Assembly (NCBI RefSeq): GCF_018255755.1 | Contig: NZ_CP073766.1 | Location: 3,906,001-3,970,000, forward strand | From: Chitinophaga sp. HK235 | GTDB taxonomy: Bacteria; Bacteroidota; Bacteroidia; Chitinophagales; Chitinophagaceae | DNA: 64,000 nt | Direction: 5' to 3' | Translations under genes and position numbers: made by a program | Shown: in pieces, positions 36,090-44,693 of the stretch | Layout of the letters: every line of letters starts with the position of its first letter | Numbering within the stretch: the stretch's first letter is position 1 | The notes under the pieces: generated by a model | Told to the model about the DNA's origin: nothing | Seen by the model: only the letters and a program-made list of their open reading frames with translations | Database searches by the model: none

Positions 36090-36320
36090 ATGAAGAAAGT
36101 GTGTTATCAAAATGAAGGTTTGTTACTATACATTCCAACCGTGAGCCCTGAAAGTTTACATTCCGGATTAATGCAGGGAATTATTCAGACTGTAAAACAT
36201 AATCTTGCCAATCCGGAAAGCGTACCGGAAAACGTACGACAGGCAAATGTGTTTTTGCTCGATCTCTTGTCCAGCATGCTGCCTGGTGAATTGGAAATGG
36301 AGCAGATCTACAAATCGTAA
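36090..36320 (+). CDS. Small hypothetical protein of the early region
   Basis: A 76-residue soluble, mostly helical protein that I do not recognise (ends LLSSMLPGELEMEQIYKS). It lies on the same strand as the transposition genes and is followed by a good hairpin terminator, so it probably ends the early transcription unit. No DNA-binding or catalytic motif is evident. Confidence 0.5.
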   Translation: MKKVCYQNEGLLLYIPTVSPESLHSGLMQGIIQTVKHNLANPESVPENVRQANVFLLDLLSSMLPGELEMEQIYKS

Positions 36321-36344
36321 TCTTCTGGCTATTGTCAACATCTT

Positions 36345-36375
36345 AATGCTCCTCTAACGGGGAGCATTTTTTATT
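36345..36375 (+). terminator. Rho-independent terminator
   Basis: AATGCTCC (36345-36352) pairs with GGAGCATT (36361-36368) around an eight-base loop, followed by a T-rich run. It sits between two small early genes; the next gene starts at GTG 36384, so read-through may control it. Confidence 0.8.
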
Positions 36376-36383
36376 TTTGTAGT

Positions 36384-36707
36384 GTGAAAGGAGTTCAAAC
36401 ATTATTCTCGCAATTATTGTCTGACCCGCCTGCTGATGCCAGCCGTCGGACGCCGGGTAGAAACCGCGACCTTATCGTACGTCGTGACGAAAGGCTCGTG
36501 CATCGTCATTATTACTATTTGCGGATTTGCCGGAAAAGATATGATGAGATCATTCATATTCTATCCATCGAATTTGATTTATCAGGTTATACTATCATCG
36601 AAAGATTACAACTGGATGTGAACTTTCAATTATTAAAGCAACTGAATACACAGCAGCCTTCTGTGACAGCATTGCGTAAATTATACCCCTGGATGGTCTG
36701 GAAATAA
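36384..36707 (+). CDS. Hypothetical phage-type protein with possible HTH
   Basis: A 107-residue basic protein that starts with GTG. The part HYYYLRICRKRYDEIIHILS, then FDLSGYTIIERL, resembles small proteins of Bacteroidota prophages where a helix-turn-helix-like segment (about 54-76) is followed by a short tail ending in PWMVWK. Its position after the early terminator and before the late genes fits a middle/late activator, comparable in place with Mor/C of phage Mu, but I see no sequence support for homology. Function unknown. Confidence 0.55.
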   Translation: MKGVQTLFSQLLSDPPADASRRTPGRNRDLIVRRDERLVHRHYYYLRICRKRYDEIIHILSIEFDLSGYTIIERLQLDVNFQLLKQLNTQQPSVTALRKLYPWMVWK

Positions 36708-36727
36708 TTTATCAAAAAGGGATTACA

Positions 36728-36775
36728 AAACCGGCGCGGACAAACAGTTGAATACTGTTCTGTCCGCGCCGGTTT
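36728..36775. terminator. Strong bidirectional hairpin
   Basis: A 15-base perfect stem (36728-36742 with 36761-36775), extended inside by a second six-base stem. It separates the convergent genes ending at 36707 and 36817 and can end transcription from both. Confidence 0.8.
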
Positions 36776-36816
36776 CGTTTGGGGCCATATGCTGATTAAA
36801 TACGCCGGATACCGGT

Positions 36817-37296
36817 TTAGCTATACTTGTTGATAACCGGGTTAGGTCTTGCTGTTTTGGTACTGTTATCCACAGTGCTGTTGTCTCTCAGAGATAGGGC
36901 ATATTTCACCACACGCAGATGCAGTTTATCACCCAGCTGCTCACTATCAGAGGAACGGCGGAGTAGTTTTCCATAACCATTGCCCAGTACCTGCCCCTGC
37001 AGTGCTTTATGGATAGCTTGCTCCAGCGCATAATAGGTGTTTACGTTATTACCGGCGGCATCCACTGCAATACGTATCTGAAGGCTTCCGGTCCCCTGCT
37101 GTATGTTACCAGGCAGATCTTCCCAGGTAACTTCACGCAGATCAATCAATGCACATGGAAAAGCAATTGCAGCAGGTGTAGTTGCACCTGTTTTCTCCAG
37201 CTGACCAAAATCCTGTCCGACAAACTGAAGGGCAGGAACGGCCGCTTGCACGCGGCTGATAACGAGGTTCATAAAATCTACGAAAACGTTGTTCAT
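36817..37296 (-). CDS. Tail-terminator/completion-like phage protein on the opposite strand
   Basis: A 159-residue soluble protein. The layout of FVDFMNLVISRVQAAVPALQ, ALIDLREVTWEDLPGNIQQG and YYALEQAIHKALQGQVLG is that of small alpha/beta tail-terminator or tail-completion proteins, which usually lie before the sheath gene. Here it is on the opposite strand to all other tail genes and has its own terminator. Its start faces the late operon, so the 310-base gap must hold divergent promoters. The structural role is a moderate-confidence inference; it could also be a phage protein of other function. Confidence 0.5.
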   Translation of the reverse strand: MNNVFVDFMNLVISRVQAAVPALQFVGQDFGQLEKTGATTPAAIAFPCALIDLREVTWEDLPGNIQQGTGSLQIRIAVDAAGNNVNTYYALEQAIHKALQGQVLGNGYGKLLRRSSDSEQLGDKLHLRVVKYALSLRDNSTVDNSTKTARPNPVINKYS

Positions 37297-37606
37297 GTGA
37301 TAAATGTTTTTGTTAAGAATTGTTTATGCAAAAGTGCTTTAATAAAAGGTTGGATAAAATTTCACCTGGCATGATGCGGAGATAACCGGAGTATGATACC
37401 GCCATACAAGAAGTATGGCGAAACCCTTATTTGGTAAAGCTTTCAGATGATTGCATCTTTACATTGTATTACGGACGAAACGATGTACACAAGCAACAGC
37501 AGACAGAAGATGATCAGTTGTACAATTTAACCGTGATACTCCCGCTTGCTTTCCCTATCCCGTAAGATAGGGCAGCCGGAGGGAGGGGATCGTTAACCTT
37601 TAGCAG
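37297..37606. other. Divergent control region of the late genes
   Basis: 310 bases with no gene, between the opposite-strand tail protein and the lysis cassette. Two hairpins are visible: 37400-37420 (CGCCATAC/GTATGGCG) and 37553-37572 (CCCTATC/GATAGGG), the latter within the likely leader of the late operon. No perfect promoter box was found, which may mean late promoters need a specific activator. Confidence 0.5.
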
Positions 37607-37846
37607 ATGACAGATATGAAACAATTCATTAACGAAACAAAGGAGAGATTAACCTCTCCAACCCCCAGATTTTTCAAGAAAATAAAGATTGTTGGCAAAG
37701 TACTGATAGCCGGAGCTGGTGCAATATTAGCACCATCTGTGGCCAATGTGCAAATGCCGGGCATGCTGCAGGAAGTTGCCAAGGCATTGTTTATTGCCGG
37801 CTCTGTGATGGTGGCCGTAGCTTCTGCTGCCGTAGAAGGTGAATAA
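37607..37846 (+). CDS. Holin-like small membrane protein
   Basis: A 79-residue protein with a basic amphipathic N-terminus (about 1-24) and two membrane segments (VLIAGAGAILAPSVANV and EVAKALFIAGSVMVAVASAA). Size, topology and position in front of a CHAP endolysin support a holin that would permeabilise the inner membrane to release the lytic enzyme. It is the first gene of the late operon. Holins have little sequence conservation, so the call rests on topology and context. Confidence 0.65.
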   Translation: MTDMKQFINETKERLTSPTPRFFKKIKIVGKVLIAGAGAILAPSVANVQMPGMLQEVAKALFIAGSVMVAVASAAVEGE

Positions 37847-37861
37847 AAAAAATGTTAACCC

Positions 37862-38497
37862 GTGAGAAACATTCCATTGTTTGTTGCTGCCCTGTTAGCG
37901 ATACTGCTGCTATACCGGGAATGCGGCAGAATTGTTAACCCCATACAGCCGTTGATAACTTCCATAGACACTCCGATAGTACAACACTATCGGGATGCAG
38001 AAGGACTACAGCATGCTGTAACCGCTGTCAGTACCAACAAAGCGTTAGCACCTGTTGCAGCTATCAGCAAAAAGGTTACTGTTAAACCTGAAAAAATACA
38101 ACAGGTCACCAACGCTGTAACCATTACATCGGATACCATACCCGCGATAGCAGTCAATCACGTACAGGACACGACGGTGTTTTATTACGAAGACGACTGG
38201 ATTAGCATCCATGGCGTATTGCACGACTCGGTTCAGATTACCTACAAGATGCGTGACAGTATCTGGCTGGCAGCATACCAAAAGAAAGAAGGGCTTTTCA
38301 GAAAAGCTACCTATATCGATGGTTTCAGCGCCAATCCCCATACCACCATCACCGGTTTAAAATCGATCAACTTAAATACGCTGAACCGCCGGCAGGCCAG
38401 GCTTTCCATAGGACCCTCCATCGGCTATTATTATGCAGGAGGAAAGTTTCAATGGAGCGCGGGTATCGGTATGCAATACAATATCATCCGTTTTTAA
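37862..38497 (+). CDS. DUF6808-like membrane-anchored phage protein (spanin-like position)
   Basis: A 211-residue protein that starts with GTG and has one N-terminal membrane segment (IPLFVAALLAILLLYREC, about 4-21) with the rest in the periplasm. The C-terminal part (ARLSIGPSIGYYYAGGKFQW) looks like outer-membrane beta strands. It lies between holin-like and endolysin genes, where an inner-membrane spanin would be expected, and resembles the DUF6808 proteins of Bacteroidota phages. The spanin role is an inference from place and topology. Confidence 0.6.
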   Translation: MRNIPLFVAALLAILLLYRECGRIVNPIQPLITSIDTPIVQHYRDAEGLQHAVTAVSTNKALAPVAAISKKVTVKPEKIQQVTNAVTITSDTIPAIAVNHVQDTTVFYYEDDWISIHGVLHDSVQITYKMRDSIWLAAYQKKEGLFRKATYIDGFSANPHTTITGLKSINLNTLNRRQARLSIGPSIGYYYAGGKFQWSAGIGMQYNIIRF

Positions 38498-38509
38498 ACC
38501 CGTTAACCA

Positions 38510-38971
38510 ATGACACTGGCAGAAAAAGTATTAGCTGTAGCCCTTTCCCAGGAGGGTGTTGAAGAGCATCCCAGGGGAAGTAATGCAGGACCTGAAGTAA
38601 ATCAGTATCTCAAAAGTGTGGGATTAGGTCCTGGTTATCCATGGTGCATGGCATTTGTATACTGGTGTATGCAACAGGCTACCACCGCATTGGGTGTAAA
38701 AAATGAACTGACTAAAACCGGAGGCGTCTTGCTGCAGTGGCGTACCACCGGCATGAAAAAAGTTCAGACTTCCAGAAGTGTAATACCTGGCGCCATCTTC
38801 ATCATGGAATACGGCAATGGCTTCGGTCACACCGGTTTCGTTATCAGCGTCGACGGCAACAAGGTATATACTATCGAGGGCAACACCAATGACCAGGGTA
38901 GCCGTGAAGGCTTTACAGTGGCCAAAAGAATACGGCCGGCAACATCCTTCAAAGGTTTCCTCATCCCCTAG
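38510..38971 (+). CDS. CHAP-domain peptidoglycan amidase (endolysin)
   Basis: A 153-residue CHAP/NlpC-P60-type hydrolase of the TIGR02594 kind. Catalytic residues seen are Cys46 in GYPWCMAFVYWC, His107 in FGHTGFV and a Glu/Asn in IEGNTN (123-125). It would cut peptidoglycan peptide cross-bridges. It has no signal peptide, fitting release through the holin. With the two preceding genes it forms a lysis cassette, which implies that particles are set free by cell lysis. Confidence 0.85.
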   Translation: MTLAEKVLAVALSQEGVEEHPRGSNAGPEVNQYLKSVGLGPGYPWCMAFVYWCMQQATTALGVKNELTKTGGVLLQWRTTGMKKVQTSRSVIPGAIFIMEYGNGFGHTGFVISVDGNKVYTIEGNTNDQGSREGFTVAKRIRPATSFKGFLIP

Positions 38972-39031
38972 CTACCACACCATCACAGTTTTTTATCAAT
39001 TTCTATACATCCATTTTACAAAAAATGAAAA

Positions 39032-40261
39032 ATGGCAAGACCAAAAGTAAATATTTCAACAACTAACGGCAACCTTGGTGGTTTAGCCCCTAATGTAGAC
39101 GGCGTGTGCGGCCTTATCATGGCCATCCCGCAAGCACCCACCAGTGGCTTCGGTACACCGGTACTGATCAAGAGCAAAAAACAGGCAGGTGAAGAATTAG
39201 CCCAGGCCACCAATGCACTGGCACTGACTGCTATCAACGATGGATTTTTTGCAGAAGCAGCCGAAGGCAGCAAACTGTATTGCCTGTTCGTAGCAGCAGC
39301 CACCACTATGGAAGACATGTTACTTCCAGCTAACGCAGATAAACTGCTGACGTTCGCCAATGGTACTATCAGCCTGCTCGGCCTCGCTAAATTCCCTGCA
39401 TCTGGCTACACGCCTGTCGTTACCGATGGTATCGATGCAGATGTTGTAAAAGCTGCAGATGCAGCGCAGATACTGTCCACCAAATGGTTCAACCTGCGCA
39501 AACCATTCCGTGCCCTCCTCCAGGGTTTTGGTTTCACAACCCCTTCCAGCGTAAAAAGTTATGCTGCTGAAAAGAAAGACAACATCGGTATCGTTCTCGG
39601 CACCGTCAACGGCAATGGCCCCCATGCTTTGCTGCTGGCCCTCGGAAGAGCTTCCGGCATGCCTGTTCAGCGTAACATCGGCAGGGTTAAAAGCGGTAGC
39701 CTGAAACTCCAGGAAAGTGCTGTCGTTAAAATCGGTGACAAAAACGTGGACGCCCTGGATAGCGTTGATCTCGACACCCTCTGGGAAAAACGTTACATCA
39801 CCTTTGAACGCAACGAGGCAGCACCTGGTTATCTGTTTAATGACGATAATATGCTCGGCTCCCTTACCAGCGACTTCAGTTCTCTGCGCAATGGCCGTAC
39901 CATTGACAAAGCAGTGCGTATCGCCTATGAAGTGTACTACAACGAGTTGAAAAATGATGTGGACGTAGACGACAATGGCCGCCTGAGCAGCGCCATCGAA
40001 GCAGCACTGTCATTAAACATCGAAGAAGCCATCGGCCGCAGAATGGCAGGTGAAATCAGCCAGAATAATGATGGCACGCCTGCAGTAGAAGCCCTGGTAA
40101 ACCCCGATCCATCCACCTATGCAGGTCTGTACAGCGCTGCCGGTATCGACAGCCCGGATTTCAATATCCTCGCTACAAACCTGGTGTACATCTTCGTACG
40201 TATCCGTCCGAAAGGTTGCCTCAAATACATCGATGTATTCCTGGGATACACCGCTGCTTAA
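39032..40261 (+). CDS. Contractile tail sheath protein (DUF2586-like)
   Basis: A 409-residue sheath protein. Features include the Gly-rich N-terminus (TTNGNLGGLAPNVDGVCGLI), a middle region, and the C-terminal inner domain with EEAIGRRMAGEISQNNDG and TNLVYIFVRIRPKGCLKYID, which form the ring-linking strand mesh in contractile tails. Sheath contraction pushes the inner tube through the target envelope. It is the first tail gene, 60 bases after the endolysin, and is followed by the tube gene. This makes the tail contractile, not siphovirus-like. Confidence 0.85.
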   Translation: MARPKVNISTTNGNLGGLAPNVDGVCGLIMAIPQAPTSGFGTPVLIKSKKQAGEELAQATNALALTAINDGFFAEAAEGSKLYCLFVAAATTMEDMLLPANADKLLTFANGTISLLGLAKFPASGYTPVVTDGIDADVVKAADAAQILSTKWFNLRKPFRALLQGFGFTTPSSVKSYAAEKKDNIGIVLGTVNGNGPHALLLALGRASGMPVQRNIGRVKSGSLKLQESAVVKIGDKNVDALDSVDLDTLWEKRYITFERNEAAPGYLFNDDNMLGSLTSDFSSLRNGRTIDKAVRIAYEVYYNELKNDVDVDDNGRLSSAIEAALSLNIEEAIGRRMAGEISQNNDGTPAVEALVNPDPSTYAGLYSAAGIDSPDFNILATNLVYIFVRIRPKGCLKYIDVFLGYTAA

Positions 40262-40292
40262 TCATTAATTATCAATTTTAAACTAACAGCAA

Positions 40293-40739
40293 ATGGCAAT
40301 ATTTGATTCAAGAGAATTTGAATGGGCGGATGTCAAGGTAGTACTCTTCGGCCGCGAAATCTCCGGCCTGCGCGGACTGACCTACAAAAAATCACAGGAG
40401 AAAGAAGTCATCTATGGCGCCGGCAACCGTCCCCTGGCCGTACAACGCGGCAATAAAAAATACGAAGGAACCCTTACCATCCTGAAAAGCGAGTTTGATC
40501 AACTGAACATAGCAGCTATCAGCGCAGGTTACAGCGACATCGTAGATGTGCCCGGTAAAGCTATCAGCATTATCGTTACCTACAAAAAAGAAGGTGACGC
40601 CTATGTGCAGGTAGACAAAATCTCCAACGTGGAATTTACTGATTTCGAAGATGGCATGAAACAAGGGGATAAGTTCAAAGAAGTGAGCTTACCGTTTATC
40701 TGCCTGGCAATCAGCAAAACCAAAGGGACCGGCAACTAA
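40293..40739 (+). CDS. Tail tube protein
   Basis: A 148-residue protein of the expected size and place for the inner tube of a contractile tail, directly after the sheath gene. Beta-rich sequence with DVKVVLFGREISGLRGLTYK, NKKYEGTLTILKSEFDQL and SNVEFTDFEDGMKQGD is characteristic of tube proteins in Mu/P2-like particles of Bacteroidota. Hexameric rings of it would stack inside the sheath. Confidence 0.83.
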   Translation: MAIFDSREFEWADVKVVLFGREISGLRGLTYKKSQEKEVIYGAGNRPLAVQRGNKKYEGTLTILKSEFDQLNIAAISAGYSDIVDVPGKAISIIVTYKKEGDAYVQVDKISNVEFTDFEDGMKQGDKFKEVSLPFICLAISKTKGTGN

Positions 40740-40792
40740 GGCCCCTGTCATCAACTATCAACAATATTATCACACTAAAAATTTAGTATACA

Positions 40793-41101
40793 ATGTCAAA
40801 ACAACTGATCGGACAGGTATCACAGGAACAGATTGATGCCTGGAAAAAAGAACACGGTAAAGTCTTTGCATACAAAATCGAAGGCCGGATAGGTTATTTA
40901 AGAACAGTATCCCGCGATGTTTACAGCCTGGCTGCCACAAAGGTTTCTTCCAGCCCGGCCAAGTTCAACGAAACTGTTATCAACGGTATCTGGCTCGGAG
41001 GCGATGAAGCTATCCGCAAAGAAGACCGCTACTACTTTGGCCTCAGCGATTTTGTTGAAGAGTTGATGAACAAGAAAAAAGGTGAACTGGGGGAGCTCTA
41101 A
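40793..41101 (+). CDS. Tail assembly chaperone, short frame
   Basis: A 102-residue protein in the position of gpG/gpE-type tail assembly chaperones, between tube and tape measure genes. It is mainly helical with GEL as final residues after a lysine run (NKKKGELGEL). The frame ends at TAA 41099, but a -1 shift just before the stop opens a further 60 codons (next entry), as in other long-tailed phages. It would bind the tape measure protein during tail assembly. Confidence 0.78.
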   Translation: MSKQLIGQVSQEQIDAWKKEHGKVFAYKIEGRIGYLRTVSRDVYSLAATKVSSSPAKFNETVINGIWLGGDEAIRKEDRYYFGLSDFVEELMNKKKGELGEL

Positions 41102-41274
41102 AAAACGCCAAAGGCGATTTTCAAAGTAACTATGTTTTATACATAGACCTCCAGTTACGCTATCATTTCGGTATAGACCCCTCCTCACTCGATGATGATT
41201 CATGGGCACAACATTGGGCCATACTGGAAGATATGCGTAAAAAAGAAGCCCAACAAAGGTCCCTCGGCATGTAG
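41086..41274 (+). CDS. Tail assembly chaperone, -1 frameshift extension
   Basis: The -1 frame is open from 41086 to the TAG at 41272-41274 and has no ATG, GTG or TTG at its beginning. It codes for YVLYIDLQLRYHFGIDPSSL and SWAQHWAILEDMRKKEAQQR, a clear protein-like sequence of the kind seen in chaperone C-termini. The only window for a shift is 41086-41098, as the -1 frame has TGA at 41083 and the 0 frame ends at 41099. It holds a run of five G (41089-41093), where a tRNA-Gly on GGG could slip back by one. The fusion would be about 160 residues. Confidence 0.75.
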   Translation, partial: TGGALKNAKGDFQSNYVLYIDLQLRYHFGIDPSSLDDDSWAQHWAILEDMRKKEAQQRSLGM

Positions 41275-41300
41275 CCGGGGACCTTTAAAAAATTGACACT

Positions 41301-43172
41301 ATGGACATCAAGTCAACGATGGCCGATTTCCAGAGCTCTCTCGGGAGAATGGCCAGAGACATGAATATTACGGCGGCCTTCAAGCTGATGGATGTAGGCG
41401 TAAAAGGCTCTGAAGCACAGCTGGATCGCCTGAACCAGGCGGTGGAGATATTCACACCCGGACTGCAGTCGCTCGCACGGATTTCAGATGATGCCGGTGC
41501 GAATATCGCTGCCTCTTTCACTAAAGCAACAGAAGAAGTCGATAATTTAACCGATGCATTCAAAGACCTGCAAAAGGTCATCAAAGCAAGTAATGCTGCC
41601 GGCAACGGAAGAAGGGGCGATGGACCTACCGGCAGGACGGAAGAAGCCGACCAGGAGCTCGCTGATGGATACCAGGAGGCAATGGGCAACATTGCCAGTG
41701 TGGGACTGGAATTGCTGGGCAAAGGCCTTGACATAGCCATGGCAAAGGAGCAGATGAACATCGAGTTCAAAGCCGCATTCGGTTCACAAGGCGGTCAAAT
41801 GCAGCAGCAGGTCAAGAAAATGGCAGACGATACCACCTTTAACATGGAAGACCTTGCCCCCAATGCACTGGCATTGGCCAATGCCGGTACTGCCGTGAAT
41901 GATATCGTTCCAACCCTGGGCATGCTGGGAGATATCAGCGGCGGCAGCGCAGAAAAAATGAAGGCGCTGACAGAAGCCTATGCAAGCATCCAGACCGAAG
42001 GAACACTGACCAAAGAGAATCTTGCAGCATTAAAATCAGCCGGATTTGATCCGCTGGTGGAAATGACAAAAGTTTCCGGACTGTCGATGGATCAGCTAAA
42101 AGCCAATATGGAAGCCGGTAATATCTCGACATCCATGATCCAGGAATCCTTCAAGTCTGCCACAAGCACCGGAGGCCAATACTTTGGCCTGATGGAAGAA
42201 AAAGCCTCCACACTCGGAGGCAAATGGGCCATGATCCAGGAGTCGTTCTCCAACGGACTGGGAGTAATAGGCGGCGCCGTACTGGGAGTAGTAGGCTTAT
42301 TCGCCGACTTTGGAATGGCATTGAAGGATGGAGAAATCGGTGCCATGCTATTAGCCGCAGGCTTAGGCGGGCTCGCCCTTATACTGAGCTGGAATGCCAT
42401 CGTCGCTGGTTTTAACGCCATTGCTTTAGGCGGACTAAATCTGGCTATGACAGTATTCAATGCACTGGCAAATGCCAACCCGATCATGTTGATCGTAACC
42501 GGACTTGCCTTACTGGTAGGTGGACTAATATATGCCTACAAACATTTTGAATGGTTTAAAAAAGGCGTACAGGTATTTTTTAATGTCCTGCTGGAAGCGG
42601 GTAAGTTTGTTCTTAACTTCTTACTGGCACCACTGGAGTTGTTTATGGAAGGTATCAGAGGTGTGCTTAATCTCATTCAAAAAGTAACCGGAGCAGACCT
42701 TTCCAGCCAGATCAATGGTATAGATAATATACTGAAAAAGAAGCATGAGCTTTTAGATCCGAAAAATCCGCTCGCTCCGCTGAATGAGCCTAAGGAAAAA
42801 GCAGCACCGGCTGCGCCAGCACCGCCAAATCCATTGCAGAACCCGGCACTAGTCCCTGCCCAGTTCCCCGGAATCAATGGACTCAAGGTTATCCCGAAGA
42901 CCGGAGGCGCCACAGCGACCACAACTACCGGAGCTACCGGAATCAGCGGTGCACAGGCATCTACATCCATACAACCGGACCAAAACCTGGGTAATCGCTC
43001 AGACTCCATTAACAGCGGAGGAAAAAGTGCCATCACCATCAACATAGGCAAACAGATTGAAACGCTGGAAATCCACGCCATGAGCGCGAAAGAAGGCATT
43101 GAAGAAATGACAGGACTGATTCGCGAAGAAATGCGCCGGGTATTCTATTCCCTGAACGGACTGGCCACTTAA
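41301..43172 (+). CDS. Tail tape measure protein
   Basis: A 623-residue tape measure protein. It has helical N-terminal parts, a TP901-like core (QVKKMADDTTFNMEDLAPNA, NLAALKSAGFDPLVEM), several hydrophobic helices at about 315-415 (VIGGAVLGVVGLFADF, PIMLIVTGLALLVGG) and a low-complexity Ala/Pro/Thr-rich stretch (about 495-560) before a C-terminal part. At about 0.15 nm per residue, a general relation for such proteins, the tail would be about 90 nm long. It lies directly after the chaperone gene. Confidence 0.88.
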   Translation: MDIKSTMADFQSSLGRMARDMNITAAFKLMDVGVKGSEAQLDRLNQAVEIFTPGLQSLARISDDAGANIAASFTKATEEVDNLTDAFKDLQKVIKASNAAGNGRRGDGPTGRTEEADQELADGYQEAMGNIASVGLELLGKGLDIAMAKEQMNIEFKAAFGSQGGQMQQQVKKMADDTTFNMEDLAPNALALANAGTAVNDIVPTLGMLGDISGGSAEKMKALTEAYASIQTEGTLTKENLAALKSAGFDPLVEMTKVSGLSMDQLKANMEAGNISTSMIQESFKSATSTGGQYFGLMEEKASTLGGKWAMIQESFSNGLGVIGGAVLGVVGLFADFGMALKDGEIGAMLLAAGLGGLALILSWNAIVAGFNAIALGGLNLAMTVFNALANANPIMLIVTGLALLVGGLIYAYKHFEWFKKGVQVFFNVLLEAGKFVLNFLLAPLELFMEGIRGVLNLIQKVTGADLSSQINGIDNILKKKHELLDPKNPLAPLNEPKEKAAPAAPAPPNPLQNPALVPAQFPGINGLKVIPKTGGATATTTTGATGISGAQASTSIQPDQNLGNRSDSINSGGKSAITINIGKQIETLEIHAMSAKEGIEEMTGLIREEMRRVFYSLNGLAT

Positions 43173-43183
43173 ACAATTTGACA

Positions 43184-43738
43184 ATGGCAAAATTTGATTT
43201 AGCGAAGCTCTATAATGAAGCATTTAACCGTAATCCCGGAAAGGACTTTGACATCAAGGAAGCGGTTGGTCAGACAGGCCTCACAAAGCTGGGAAAGCCT
43301 TATTCCTTTACCGATGACCAGAAGCGGGGACATTTCTCTCCGGTGAAGCTCAACGACTACGTATTGCCTTTTGCTACAGTAGAAGTTACCTGCAAGCGGA
43401 CATATACAGCCACACCTATGCCGGAGAGAAACGGCTCCGTAAAGGAAGTAACAGGCAGAGATGACTACATCATCAATATCAAAGGGATTGACATCTCTGA
43501 TGAAGAAGGAGGCCCGACAGAAGCGATGAGTAAGATCGAAGCGTTTTTTTTGTCTAAGGAAAAGATAACGATTGATAATATCATTACCAATATCTTCCTG
43601 AAAGGCAGACCCTACGCCATGATCACCGACATGAAATTCTCCCGGGAGAAGAGTACCGAAAACGCAAGGCCATACGAAATTTCGTTGCTGAGCGATGATA
43701 TATACACGCTTGAATTTATAGGAAATGTTCATTCTTAA
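43184..43738 (+). CDS. DUF6046-like tail/baseplate protein
   Basis: A protein of 184 residues from the ATG at 43184 (MAKFDLAKLYNEAF); the earlier TTG at 43178 is less likely. It is a beta-rich protein with DYVLPFATVEVTCKRTYT and GRDDYIINIKGIDIS, seen between tape measure and hub genes in Bacteroidota phages and tail-like systems (DUF6046). Its place suggests a link between tube and baseplate hub. It overlaps the next gene by 14 bases, consistent with translational coupling. Function is inferred from order. Confidence 0.68.
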   Translation: MAKFDLAKLYNEAFNRNPGKDFDIKEAVGQTGLTKLGKPYSFTDDQKRGHFSPVKLNDYVLPFATVEVTCKRTYTATPMPERNGSVKEVTGRDDYIINIKGIDISDEEGGPTEAMSKIEAFFLSKEKITIDNIITNIFLKGRPYAMITDMKFSREKSTENARPYEISLLSDDIYTLEFIGNVHS

Positions 43739-44687
43739 CAGCAAAATCAGCATCGGTCAATACGGTAACATCAAACCAATAGAAGCCAAAATCACCCGGA
43801 GCATTTTTGATCTGGTAGACAAGGCTACCCTGACCATACCAAAGAAAGCGACTGTTATGCAGGGGTTGATTAAGAAGGAAGACCAGGTAAACGCAGCCAC
43901 CTTGTTTAAGGCCGGCGATGCAGTGAGTATAGAACTGGGGTATAATGAGCAGTACAGGACTGAGTTTAAAGGGTTTGTTACAGAGATTGACAATGCGAAA
44001 AACGTGGTGATTACCTGTGAGGGATTCAGCTATAAACTTCGTAACAAAAACTTCAACGAACAATCAGGCAAAACCTCCCTCAAGGACCTGTTGCAGAAGG
44101 TCATCGCCGGTACAGGATTAACCCTTGCTGATGATATTCCAGGAATGGTGATCGATAAGTGGGAATTAAAAAACGTCAACGGCCTCCAGGTATTGATGGC
44201 CCTCAAGGCAGCCTTCCCTCTCGAACTGTTCTTTGACGGTGAAGCCCTGGCCGTTAATCTACTGAACCGGCACGGCAAAGTATCAACGATTAATCTGCGG
44301 ATGGGATATAATGTGATCAGTAATGACCAGCTCAAATATAAAAAGGGGCCTGCATCCAGGGTGACGGTAAAAGTCACCTCCGCTAAAAAAGATGGTACTG
44401 CCGCCACTAATACCGCCAGCAGCAGTGAAAACAAAAGTGCCCGAAATGTAACAGACAAAACAACGTTGGATGACATTGGTAAAAAATATACCAATACCAC
44501 GAATTATGAAGGATACGAAGGTAAAATCACCTGCTTCCTGCAACCTTACATACAGCCAGGTGATACCGTGTATCTCGAAGATCTGAAATTCAACGAAAAA
44601 ACGGCATTGTACTATGTTCAGAGCACCGCTGTCACCTATGGTCCCAGCAAGGCCAACAGGGAAATAACCATCAGTCAGAAAAAATAA
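43725..44687 (+). CDS. Baseplate hub protein (gpD/gp27-like late control protein)
   Basis: A 320-residue protein with the tandem barrel layout of hub proteins: ISIGQYGNIKPIEAKITRSI, GDAVSIELGYNEQYRTEFKG, then LKDLLQKVIAGTGLTLADD, and a C-terminal DKTTLDDIGKKYTNTTNYEG followed by a PGDTVYLEDL segment. It would form the trimer at the end of the tube on which the spike sits. It overlaps the preceding gene and is followed after six bases by the spike-like gene. Confidence 0.8.
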   Translation: MFILNSKISIGQYGNIKPIEAKITRSIFDLVDKATLTIPKKATVMQGLIKKEDQVNAATLFKAGDAVSIELGYNEQYRTEFKGFVTEIDNAKNVVITCEGFSYKLRNKNFNEQSGKTSLKDLLQKVIAGTGLTLADDIPGMVIDKWELKNVNGLQVLMALKAAFPLELFFDGEALAVNLLNRHGKVSTINLRMGYNVISNDQLKYKKGPASRVTVKVTSAKKDGTAATNTASSSENKSARNVTDKTTLDDIGKKYTNTTNYEGYEGKITCFLQPYIQPGDTVYLEDLKFNEKTALYYVQSTAVTYGPSKANREITISQKK

Positions 44688-44693
44688 ATACCG

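Noticed and set aside
41074..41081. A-rich run (AAGAAAAAAG) as slip site of the chaperone frameshift
   Set aside because: A -1 shift there runs into TGA at 41083 at once, so it cannot give the long product; the G run at 41089-41093 can.
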